A DNA stretch of 32,129 nt from DATADF01 sp046263155 (GTDB taxonomy: Bacteria > Actinomycetota > CADDZG01 > WHSQ01), in contig JBHELF010000107.1 of assembly GCA_046263155.1 (NCBI GenBank), positions 1-32,129 of the forward strand, given 5' to 3'. The first letter of the stretch is position 1. Each line of letters opens with the position of its first letter. A model generated the notes under the pieces. That model had not been told where the DNA came from. It saw only the letters and a list, made by a program, of their open reading frames with translations, and searched no databases. Positions 14,361-21,025 of the stretch are shown here, piece by piece. Position numbers and translations under genes: made by a program.

Positions 14361-15317
14361 TTGGACGTCACTCGTGCACGGCGCTCGTGTCTGTCGGTAC
14401 CGGGCTCGAGCCCCAAGATGCTCACGAAGGCCCCCACGCTCCCCGCCGACGAGGTCTTCATGGATCTCGAGGACTCCGTCGCTCCTCTCGCTAAGGAAGA
14501 GGCGCGCGGCAACGTCATCGATGCGCTCAAGAACAACGATTGGTCGGGCAAGACCGTCGTCGTCCGCATCAACTCGATCGACACCCAGTGGGCGGCCGAC
14601 GACCTCAAGACGGTCGTCGAGAACGCAGGGCACTACCTCGATTGCGTGATGATCCCGAAGGTCCAGCACGCCGACGAGGTCAAGTTCGTCGATCACATGT
14701 TGCGCATGATCGAGACGAACACGGGTCTGGACAAGCGGCTGGGAATCGAGGCGCAGATCGAGACGGCGACGGGTCTGCGCAACGTGCACGAGATCGCGCA
14801 CGCCTCGGATCGGCTCGAGACCTTGATCTTCGGTCCCGCCGACATGTCCGCTTCGCTCGGCCTCCCCACGGTGACGGCGGGGCTGCCCATCCCCGGGTAT
14901 CCGGGCGATCACTGGCACTGGGTGCTGGAGACGATTCTCGTGGCCGCGCGCGACGCGGGCCTGCAGGCGATCGACGGCCCCTACCTGCTCATCAAGGACC
15001 TCGACGGGTTCCGCGAGATGGCGACGCGCGCCCAGGCCCTCGGCTACGACGGCAAGTGGGCGCTTCATCCCGGCCAGGTCGACGTGTTAAACGAGGTCTT
15101 CACGCCAAGCCAGGATCAGTACGACAAGGCCGAGGCCATTCTCGATGCCTACAAGCACGCGACTGAAGTTGAACTGCGCGGCGCCGTCATGTTCGGCAAC
15201 GAGATGATCGACGAGGCGTCCCGCAAGATGGCACTGCAATTCGCCGAGCGAGGGCGAGCCGCGGGGATGACGCGTAAGAAGACACTCGAGGATTTTCAGA
15301 AGGAAGGGCAGGCATAG
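14361..15317 (+). CDS. HpcH/HpaI aldolase-citrate lyase family, malyl-CoA lyase-like
   Basis: A 318-residue CitE-like TIM-barrel CoA-ester lyase. The N-terminus has RSCLSVPGSSPKMLTKA (CoA-binding arginine and P-loop-like turn) and ADEVFMDLEDSVAPLAKEEA. Then KTVVVRINS and VMIPKVQ follow. IEAQIETATGLRNVHEIA carries the Mg-binding glutamate, and LIFGPADMSASLG carries the aspartate. KWALHPGQVDVLNEVF closes the core. Length and the WALHPGQ element fit L-malyl-CoA / beta-methylmalyl-CoA lyases better than citrate lyase beta subunit. The reaction would split or form malyl-CoA from acetyl-CoA and glyoxylate. TTG 14361 follows AGGAGG by four bases. It is adjacent to an acyl-CoA dehydrogenase, supporting a CoA-ester route. 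Confidence 0.85.
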   Translation: MDVTRARRSCLSVPGSSPKMLTKAPTLPADEVFMDLEDSVAPLAKEEARGNVIDALKNNDWSGKTVVVRINSIDTQWAADDLKTVVENAGHYLDCVMIPKVQHADEVKFVDHMLRMIETNTGLDKRLGIEAQIETATGLRNVHEIAHASDRLETLIFGPADMSASLGLPTVTAGLPIPGYPGDHWHWVLETILVAARDAGLQAIDGPYLLIKDLDGFREMATRAQALGYDGKWALHPGQVDVLNEVFTPSQDQYDKAEAILDAYKHATEVELRGAVMFGNEMIDEASRKMALQFAERGRAAGMTRKKTLEDFQKEGQA

Positions 15318-15391
15318 CCGCGCCCGATCTCTCCGCGGCGGCTTCCGCAGTCGAGAGCGCCAGATCTGTCGTAGACACCGGCTGGGGCCAC

Positions 15392-16936
15392 ATGGCCTCG
15401 TCCGGGGACGTCGATCGCGATCAGGTCGTCGCCTTTGACCTCGCCCATGCGACCGCCACGCTCGAAACGGCGCGCGCCGTGGTGGACTACGGCGCCAAGG
15501 GCGAAGTGGAGGGCCGTATCGCGTGTGCCTTCGTGGCCGAGGCGGTGCACGACGTGGCCACTCGACTTTTGGGACGCGAGGAGGAGTGGGGGACTTCGCC
15601 GGGAGCCCTGGATGAAGCGCTCTCGGTCACACGCGCCTACCGTTCACCCGCGTTCCTGTCTGATTTGTGTGGCGAGCAGGGTCCGCGCCACCTTGACTCC
15701 GACTTCGAGATGGTGCAGGACACATTCAGGCGCTTCGCCGAAAACGAGATCCGGCCGATAGCCGAGGAGATTCACAGGAAGAACGAGAACATCCCCGACG
15801 CGATCATCTCGGGGCTCGCCGAGCTCGGCGCGTTCGGTCTGTCGGTTCCCGAGGAGTACGGGGGCTTCGCGTCGGCGGGCGAACGCGAATACATGGCGAT
15901 GGTCGTCGCCACCGAGGAGCTGTCGCGCGGCTCACTCGGCGTCGGCGGCAGCCTGATCACCCGCCCCGAAATCCTCACCCGCGCACTCGTCAAAGGCGGG
16001 ACGGAGGCTCAAAAGAAGGAGTGGCTTCCCAAACTCGCCAGCGGCGAGGTCATGGCGGCGGTGGCGGTCACGGAGCCGGACTTCGGTTCCGACGTCGCCG
16101 GGCTGAAGACGACGGCGACACGGGATGGCGACGGGTGGCGCATAAATGGAGTGAAGACGTGGTGCACCTTCGCGGCGCGGGCCGACGTGCTGATGCTGCT
16201 CGCGCGCACGGATCCCGACCGGTCCAAGACTCACCGCGGGTTGTCCCTATTTGTCGTCCCGAAGGAGCGTGGTGAGGGCGAAGGATTCGTGCTGAACCAA
16301 CCTGAGGGCGGGCGGATGGAGGGACGTCCGATCGACACCATCGGCTACCGGGGCATGCACTCGTACGAGGTGGCTGTGGAGAATTGGTTTGTGCCGGCAG
16401 ACACCTTGATCGGCGGCGATGAAGGAATGGGCCGCGGTTTCTACCTGCAGATGGAGGGCTTCGAGAACGGTCGGCTTCAGACGGCCGCCCGTGCCATCGG
16501 CCTGATGCAGGCCGCGTACGAGGCCGGATACGACTACGCGGTCAACCGCAAGGTCTTTGGCAGGGCCTTGATCGACTACGAGCTCACGCGGGCCAAGCTC
16601 GCTCGCATGGCCGTCGTGATCCAGGCCAGCCGCCAGTTCGCCTACCAGGTCGCGCGGCTGATGGCCAAAGGCGAGGGCGCGGTCGAGGCGTCGGTGATCA
16701 AGGCGTATGTATGCCGCGCCGCCGAGTGGGTGAGCCGCGAGGCGATGCAGATCCACGGCGGCATGGGGTACGCGGAGGAGTTCCCGGTTAGCCGCTACTT
16801 CGTCGACGCGCGCGTGTTGTCGATCTTCGAGGGATCGGACGAGATCCTGGCTCTCAAAGTCATCGCCCGCCGCCTGCTCGAAAAGCACAAGACCCGGTTG
16901 AGCACCGAGAGAGATGCGCATGACCTGGGACGCTGA
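15392..16936 (+). CDS. acyl-CoA dehydrogenase with N-terminal helical extension
   Basis: A 514-residue flavoprotein (FAD) dehydrogenase that oxidises an acyl-CoA at C2-C3. Residues 1-90 are an added helical region (DLAHATATLETARAVVDYGA), and the usual fold starts at about 105. Core motifs are GLSVPEEYGGF, AAVAVTEPDFGSDVAGLKTT and NGVKTWCTFAARADVLMLLA. The catalytic base is Glu480 in LSIFEGSDEILALK, next to MQIHGGMGYAEEFPVSR. Open frame continues upstream of ATG 15392 to 15275 with good coding bias and helix-like sequence (LSAAASAVESARSVVDTGWG) but no ATG, GTG or TTG. The true start may be a rare ATA at 15314 that overlaps the lyase stop. The substrate cannot be told; the neighbouring lyase suggests dicarboxylic or methyl-branched CoA esters. 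Confidence 0.9.
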   Translation: MASSGDVDRDQVVAFDLAHATATLETARAVVDYGAKGEVEGRIACAFVAEAVHDVATRLLGREEEWGTSPGALDEALSVTRAYRSPAFLSDLCGEQGPRHLDSDFEMVQDTFRRFAENEIRPIAEEIHRKNENIPDAIISGLAELGAFGLSVPEEYGGFASAGEREYMAMVVATEELSRGSLGVGGSLITRPEILTRALVKGGTEAQKKEWLPKLASGEVMAAVAVTEPDFGSDVAGLKTTATRDGDGWRINGVKTWCTFAARADVLMLLARTDPDRSKTHRGLSLFVVPKERGEGEGFVLNQPEGGRMEGRPIDTIGYRGMHSYEVAVENWFVPADTLIGGDEGMGRGFYLQMEGFENGRLQTAARAIGLMQAAYEAGYDYAVNRKVFGRALIDYELTRAKLARMAVVIQASRQFAYQVARLMAKGEGAVEASVIKAYVCRAAEWVSREAMQIHGGMGYAEEFPVSRYFVDARVLSIFEGSDEILALKVIARRLLEKHKTRLSTERDAHDLGR

Positions 16937-17204
16937 CCCGTCGTTGGATTGGCCTAGCCGGTTCCATCCCGGTGACGTAGTGCGCCTGGATGACGGTCGG
17001 GTGGCCGTCGTGGTGATGGTTAACAATTGCGGTGCCGACCGCCCAATGTATGAGTTACTGCTTCACCATCGACCCCATAATGGAAGCCCTGACGATGACA
17101 TTTTCCCGCCATGGAGGGCAACACCAGCTCCCGACACCCAAAGTCGGGAGGAGGCACGCGCGCAGGGACTTCTTGAGGGGTTCAACGGATCCGAAGGGAG
17201 CTAG
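16920..17204 (+). CDS. small hypothetical protein, possibly SH3-like
   Basis: A 94-residue protein that overlaps the end of the acyl-CoA dehydrogenase gene by 17 bases. The best part is FHPGDVVRLDDGRVAVVVMV followed by RPMYELLLHH, a short beta-barrel-like run as in SH3 or KOW-type folds, then an acidic, proline-containing tail. AGAGAG lies 6 bases before ATG 16920; ATG 16914 is in frame and would add two residues. I do not recognise the family. The tight overlap with a well-supported gene and the orderly beta pattern argue that it is real, though codon bias is weaker than its neighbours. Confidence 0.5.
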   Translation: MTWDADPSLDWPSRFHPGDVVRLDDGRVAVVVMVNNCGADRPMYELLLHHRPHNGSPDDDIFPPWRATPAPDTQSREEARAQGLLEGFNGSEGS

Positions 17205-17241
17205 CAGGCTTATCCGCTATTGCGGGGCCTGACTAGACGCA

Positions 17242-17970
17242 ATGGCACGCAAGTGGGGTCGAGACCGCGAGTTTTTCGATTTCTCTTCGAACACGCCACG
17301 TCAGCGAGGGGTCGTCGCCTACGCGCTGGAGCACTGTGACTTTCCCTGGAAGGTACTGAAGCCCGGCCTGGGCAAGGCGGCCGGCAAGGACCGCATCAGC
17401 ATTCACTGGAAGTGGCTCACACAGAAGCAGTGGGATGAGGTCAGCGAAGGCGGCCGCCAGGTTCATCCCATCAGTGCGCGCGGTCATTCGCATGGCGCCA
17501 CCGACGCGGACGAAGGCCACGGGGACAACCACGAGCACGACCACTCACGGGCCCCGCGCAAGGCAGCTCGAGCTCAAGCCGGGCCCGCGGCCCGGCGCGC
17601 CATGGACTATGGGTGGGCCGTCGACGACGGCCGCATGTTTCTCCAGAGCCGCAAGGTCTCGGAGAGGGACCTGATGGCGAGCGTCTTCCTCCTAGAGGGC
17701 GCCCATTTCGTCGATTACCACTACCTCACGGACGAGCATCGCGACGAGATCTACGAGATCTTTCACCGCGGCAGCGAGCGGGAACACGAGCACGGCTGGT
17801 GGGAGACGGAGGGGGCGCCGCACTACGAACAGATGGTGGGGGAGAGTTTCATGTTCGGCTTCGTTTATGCCTTCAGCGATCTGAAGCCCGACGAGTCGGC
17901 CTTTCCGGATTTCAGACACGACGCCACCCCCGCCATCGGCCGCAAGATCCGAGAGTTGCTACTGCCCTAA
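17242..17970 (+). CDS. uncharacterised protein with histidine-rich linker
   Basis: A 242-residue soluble protein. The N-terminal part (1-80) contains FFDFSSNTPRQRGVVAYALE and DRISIHWKWLTQKQWDEV. A linker at about 80-100 is rich in His, Asp and Glu (GHSHGATDADEGHGDNHEHD) and would bind Ni, Zn or Co. The C-terminal part (120-242) has AMDYGWAVDDGRMFLQSRKV and LLEGAHFVDYHYLTDEHRDE, with further His/Glu/Trp (HEHGWWETEG) and ending RKIRELLLP. No signal peptide or membrane helix. I cannot name a family. No Shine-Dalgarno is obvious before ATG 17242. The gene follows the small hypothetical by 37 bases and is convergent with the CBS gene. Confidence 0.75.
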   Translation: MARKWGRDREFFDFSSNTPRQRGVVAYALEHCDFPWKVLKPGLGKAAGKDRISIHWKWLTQKQWDEVSEGGRQVHPISARGHSHGATDADEGHGDNHEHDHSRAPRKAARAQAGPAARRAMDYGWAVDDGRMFLQSRKVSERDLMASVFLLEGAHFVDYHYLTDEHRDEIYEIFHRGSEREHEHGWWETEGAPHYEQMVGESFMFGFVYAFSDLKPDESAFPDFRHDATPAIGRKIRELLLP

Positions 17971-17976
17971 TTCAGA

Positions 17977-18021
17977 CGAGTGTGCGGTGAGTGCCGCCAG
18001 GCGATACTGAGTGCACACTCG
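17977..18021. terminator. inverted repeat between convergent genes
   Basis: CGAGTGTGC (17977-17985) and GCACACTCG (18013-18021) are perfect 9-bp complements with a 27-base loop, placed in the 59-base gap between two convergent genes. There is no T-run, so it may act as a Rho-independent-like block or RNA-end stabiliser for either side. Confidence 0.4.
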
Positions 18022-18029
18022 ACGACGGG

Positions 18030-18494
18030 TTAGTCGAGGTCTCCCGGACCGATTCGCTCCAGGCGGATGTCGCGCACCAACTTGTGCCCGGTCAGCGCCT
18101 GCAGCGTCTCCGGTTCCTCCATTCCCTCGGCCAGCATGCTCACGAGATCGCGCAGCGAGATGATGCCGACCACGTCGCCGCCCTCCGACACGACGGGTAG
18201 GTGCCGAAACCAGCGGTCGAACATGGTCTGAGCCGCATCCCGCAGGCCCGTATCCGGGCTGCAAGTGACGACGTTTGTGCTCATCACGTCCCGGAGGCTC
18301 ACCGATTTGGGGTCGTGACCCTCGGCGACGACTCGCAGCACGTCGCGTTCCGTGACGATGCCGGCGAGCTCCCCGCCCTCCATCACCAGGAGGGAACCGG
18401 TCTGCTGTTGCCACATCTTGGCCGACGCTTCCGCCAGTGTGTCGTCGGGAGCGTCGGTTACGGCGGCCTTCGTCATGATCTCCGAAACCTTCAT
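18030..18494 (-). CDS. CBS-domain pair protein
   Basis: A 154-residue protein made of two CBS motifs. The first runs from MKVSEIMTKAAVTDAPDDTL to GIVTERDVLRVVAEG; the second from SLRDVMSTNVVTCSPDTGLR to VVGIISLRDLVSMLAEGME. A tandem pair forms one Bateman module that binds adenosine nucleotides (AMP, ATP or SAM) and senses energy state. The TERDVL and SLRDLV ends are the usual ribose-phosphate contacts. There is no attached enzyme or channel domain, so it probably acts on a separate partner. TAGAAT (18503-18508) is too close to ATG 18500 but eight bases from ATG 18494, so I prefer the latter as a leaderless start; the longer form would add two residues. Confidence 0.9.
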   Translation of the reverse strand: MKVSEIMTKAAVTDAPDDTLAEASAKMWQQQTGSLLVMEGGELAGIVTERDVLRVVAEGHDPKSVSLRDVMSTNVVTCSPDTGLRDAAQTMFDRWFRHLPVVSEGGDVVGIISLRDLVSMLAEGMEEPETLQALTGHKLVRDIRLERIGPGDLD

Positions 18495-18502
18495 CGCCAT
18501 CG

Positions 18503-18508
18503 ATTCTA
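18503..18508 (-). promoter_or_regulatory. -10 box of the CBS gene
   Basis: TAGAAT on the minus strand, five of six matches to the -10 consensus, ends eight bases before ATG 18494. No Shine-Dalgarno intervenes. No clear -35 box is seen. Confidence 0.4.
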
Positions 18509-18556
18509 GGTCGACGCTTCACGGCGCGCTGGAGCCGACTGCGTGAGAGGCGTCCT

Positions 18557-18562
18557 TAGACT
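18557..18562 (+). promoter_or_regulatory. -10 box of the LLM oxidoreductase gene
   Basis: TAGACT ends exactly six bases before ATG 18569 with no ribosome-binding site between, the layout of a leaderless actinobacterial gene. It lies 48 bases from the divergent CBS-gene box. Confidence 0.45.
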
Positions 18563-18568
18563 GCGACG

Positions 18569-19582
18569 ATGCGCCTGGGGCTTGCTCTTCCTCACTACGA
18601 CACGAGCTTCGCGGGCCAACCCGCATCGTGGGATTCCCTGAGGACGGTCGCGGAGACCGCCGAGAGAACGGGCTTCGACTCGCTGTGGGTGTCGGACCAC
18701 TTGTTTCTCGACTGGGGCAAGTACGGGGGTCCCGACACGCAGCAGGGCTCTCTCGAGTGCTGGTCGACGATGTCGGCGATCGCAGCGGTCACGACTAACG
18801 TGCGAATCGGCTCGCTCACCTTGTGCAACGACCTCCGAAATCCCGGTCTTCTGGCGAAGATGGCAGCCTCGCTCGACCTGCTGAGCGGTGGTCGCCTCGA
18901 CATCGGAATGGGGGCCGGGTGGTACAAGCCCGAGTACATCGCGGCGGGCATTCCCTTTGACGGCCCCGGCATCCGGATCGAGCGACTCGGGGAGGCGGCC
19001 GAGATCGTGAGAGCACTGCTCGACGGCGAGGAAGTCACGTACAAGGGTCGCCATTTCACGCTCGACGGTGCCATCTGCCGTCCGCGTCCCCGGCAACAAC
19101 CGCACCCTCCCATCTGGATCGGCGGAAAGGGCGATCGTCTCCTCCAGACGCTGGCGCTCGTCGCGGACGGCTGGAACTTCTCCTGGCTCGGCTCGATCCA
19201 CACGTACAAGGAACGTCTGAAGGCATTTGCACGCGCCTGCGACAAGGCGGACAGAGATCCCGACTCGATTCGCCGCTCGGTCGGCGTCTACATGGTCGCC
19301 GGCAGCGACGAAGACGATGCCCTACGGCGCTACCAGCGTCTCGTCGAACGTACGCCCGCGGGCGTTTTGCGACCTTCTAACGGGGGCGCGGGAGTATCCT
19401 GGGAGGAGTTTCGCGGCAAGAGTTTTTCTGGCGACGTCGCGGAGGTGAGCGAAAAACTCGGAGAACTTGAGGCGCTCGGCGTCGATGAGGTGATAGTGAG
19501 CGCCGGCGCACTGCCCTTCCAGGTGGCAGATATAGAAGATGTGGAACTGATCGGGACTCAGGTCGGGCCCGCGATCAGATAG
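18569..19582 (+). CDS. LLM-class (luciferase-like) F420-dependent oxidoreductase
   Basis: A 337-residue TIM-barrel protein beginning MRLGLALPHYDTSF. The family pattern is clear: TAERTGFDSLWVSDHLFL, ITTxxRIGSLTL-like VTTNVRIGSLTLCNDLRNPG, LLAKMAASLDLLSGGRLDIG followed by MGAGWYKPEYIAAGIPF, and PRPRQQPHPPIWIGGKG. The DHLF, GxGxGW and PPIWIGG elements are typical of F420-dependent members that actinobacteria use for hydride transfer. FMN use cannot be excluded without structure comparison. The substrate is unknown. The start has no Shine-Dalgarno but a TAGACT box six bases upstream. The TatA-like gene follows after 13 bases. Confidence 0.9.
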   Translation: MRLGLALPHYDTSFAGQPASWDSLRTVAETAERTGFDSLWVSDHLFLDWGKYGGPDTQQGSLECWSTMSAIAAVTTNVRIGSLTLCNDLRNPGLLAKMAASLDLLSGGRLDIGMGAGWYKPEYIAAGIPFDGPGIRIERLGEAAEIVRALLDGEEVTYKGRHFTLDGAICRPRPRQQPHPPIWIGGKGDRLLQTLALVADGWNFSWLGSIHTYKERLKAFARACDKADRDPDSIRRSVGVYMVAGSDEDDALRRYQRLVERTPAGVLRPSNGGAGVSWEEFRGKSFSGDVAEVSEKLGELEALGVDEVIVSAGALPFQVADIEDVELIGTQVGPAIR

Positions 19583-19595
19583 GACGGAGGCTTAT

Positions 19596-19880
19596 ATGAG
19601 TGGAATAGGAGTTCCCGAGCTGTTAGGGCTCCTACTCATCCTTTTGCTGCTGTTCGGTGCCTCACGGCTGCCGAAGCTGGCTCGGTCGATGGGCCAGGCA
19701 GGCAAGGAGTTCAAAGAGGGCCTCAAGGAGGGCTATACCGAGCAGCCCATAGAGGGCCCTTGCCCCTTCTGCGGCGCTACGGTCGCGGCCGACTCCAAGT
19801 TCTGTCCCGGGTGTGGCAAACCGGCGGCGGAGATCATCGCGGAGAAGCAAAAGCAAACGCAGACGCCTAAGTCGGCGTAA
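19596..19880 (+). CDS. TatA/E-like translocase protein with C-terminal zinc ribbon
   Basis: A 94-residue protein. Residues 1-45 are a standard TatA: short N-terminus, one helix (ELLGLLLILLLLFG), the FGASRLPKLARSMG hinge and an amphipathic helix (AGKEFKEGLKEGY). TatA oligomers form the passage for folded proteins in twin-arginine export. After residue 55 it has an unexpected zinc ribbon, Cys56-PF-Cys59 and Cys70-PG-Cys73 (PCPFCG...FCPGCGK), then a polar tail. GGAGG precedes ATG 19596. No tatC is present. The gene converges with and overlaps the alcohol dehydrogenase gene by 14 bases. The zinc ribbon would be cytoplasmic. It may be a working TatA with an added regulatory module, or a membrane-anchored ribbon protein. 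Confidence 0.85.
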   Translation: MSGIGVPELLGLLLILLLLFGASRLPKLARSMGQAGKEFKEGLKEGYTEQPIEGPCPFCGATVAADSKFCPGCGKPAAEIIAEKQKQTQTPKSA

Positions 19881-20925
19881 GCACCACCTTCATCGCCTCG
19901 CGACTGGCAAACAACTCGTAGCCTTCCGGCGCCGAATCGAGCGGCAACCGATGCGTGATCAGAGCCGTCGGGTCGACATCTCCCGCGCCGACTGCCGCCA
20001 GTGCGTCCTCCCAGTGCGCCTGCACATTGGCCATGCCCGCGAAGCGCAAGTCGAGCCCCCGGATCCAGACGCGTCCCATCGGAAAGTCAAAGCGCTCCGC
20101 GCCGTAGACGCCCACCACCGTCACCACTCCTCCGTCGCGCACGCATCGCAGCGCACTCTTGAAGGCATCGACTGACCCCACCGCCTCTATCGCCACGTCG
20201 GCGAGCCGCCCGAATGTCGCCTCGCGTACCTCGGCTTCGGCGTCGCGCCCCGAGACGTCAATGGCCTCCACTCCGAACCTCTCTCGAGCGAATGCCACGC
20301 GGGAGGGATCTTGATCGAGCACCAGAACCGACACCGCCCCTCGCCTCGAGGCGGCCGCCGCGCAGAACAGACCGACGGGCCCGGCACCGATGACGACGAC
20401 GGTGCTGCCGGGCTCGACCCCGGAAAGGGCCGCGGCGTAGAAGCCGGTCGCGAGGATGTCGCCGGCGAAGAGGGCCTGTTCGTCACTCAGTTCGCCGAGC
20501 GTTCCGTCGAGCGTGTGCAGATTGATATCGGCGTTCGGCACACGCACGTACTCCGCCTGAGCCCCGTCGAGGTCGCCGGTCAGCGTGCCGAGGCCGAGCG
20601 CACGGCGGGACAGACAATGGTTGAAGCGCCCGTCGAGGCATGGGCTGCAGGTTCCGCACGCGATCAGGAAAGAGCCCACCACCCGCTCGCCCTCGTAGTG
20701 GCGCGCCGCTTCGCCCCCCAGCTCGGTGACGGTGCCCACGAACTCGTGGCCGATGGTCGCGCCGTCCCGCATGCCGGGGGTCTTGCCGTCGAGAAGATGC
20801 AGGTCGGAGGCGCAGATCGCGGCGCGGGACACGCGCACGATGGCATCCCCCGGCTCCCGGATCCGCGGGGCGGGGACGTCCTCCACCCGGACGCTCGAGG
20901 GCGCGTCGAAGATCACCGCCTTCAC
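19867..20925 (-). CDS. zinc-dependent alcohol dehydrogenase (MDR family)
   Basis: A 352-residue medium-chain dehydrogenase with both zinc sites. Catalytic ligands are Cys38 (AAICASDLH) and His60-Glu61 (ATIGHEFVGTV). The structural site has four cysteines, 90, 93, 96 and 104 (ACGTCSPCLDGRFNHC). The Rossmann motif is VVVIGAGPVGLF (Gly180, 182, 185) with an acidic residue at the next strand end (VLVLDQDPSRV), so NAD is more likely than NADP. It oxidises an alcohol or polyol or formaldehyde-type adduct; substrate unknown. The GTG start at 20925 has no clear Shine-Dalgarno. It stands alone on the minus strand, divergent from the moeB-like gene. Confidence 0.92.
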   Translation of the reverse strand: MKAVIFDAPSSVRVEDVPAPRIREPGDAIVRVSRAAICASDLHLLDGKTPGMRDGATIGHEFVGTVTELGGEAARHYEGERVVGSFLIACGTCSPCLDGRFNHCLSRRALGLGTLTGDLDGAQAEYVRVPNADINLHTLDGTLGELSDEQALFAGDILATGFYAAALSGVEPGSTVVVIGAGPVGLFCAAAASRRGAVSVLVLDQDPSRVAFARERFGVEAIDVSGRDAEAEVREATFGRLADVAIEAVGSVDAFKSALRCVRDGGVVTVVGVYGAERFDFPMGRVWIRGLDLRFAGMANVQAHWEDALAAVGAGDVDPTALITHRLPLDSAPEGYELFASREAMKVVLTPT

Positions 20926-21013
20926 GAGAAGTGGCCCGGCTCAGACATCGCGGTCGCTATCCTGAATCAGAAACCACGGGCCCGGACAGGCTCTTGGGGC
21001 TTAGTACTCAATG

Positions 21014-21019
21014 TAAGGT
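21014..21019 (+). promoter_or_regulatory. -10-like box or ribosome site for the moeB-like gene
   Basis: TAAGGT ends six bases before ATG 21026, fitting a leaderless -10 box. The overlapping AAGGTG could equally serve as a Shine-Dalgarno with six-base spacing, so which of the two it is cannot be decided by eye. Confidence 0.35.
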
Positions 21020-21025
21020 GTAAAC

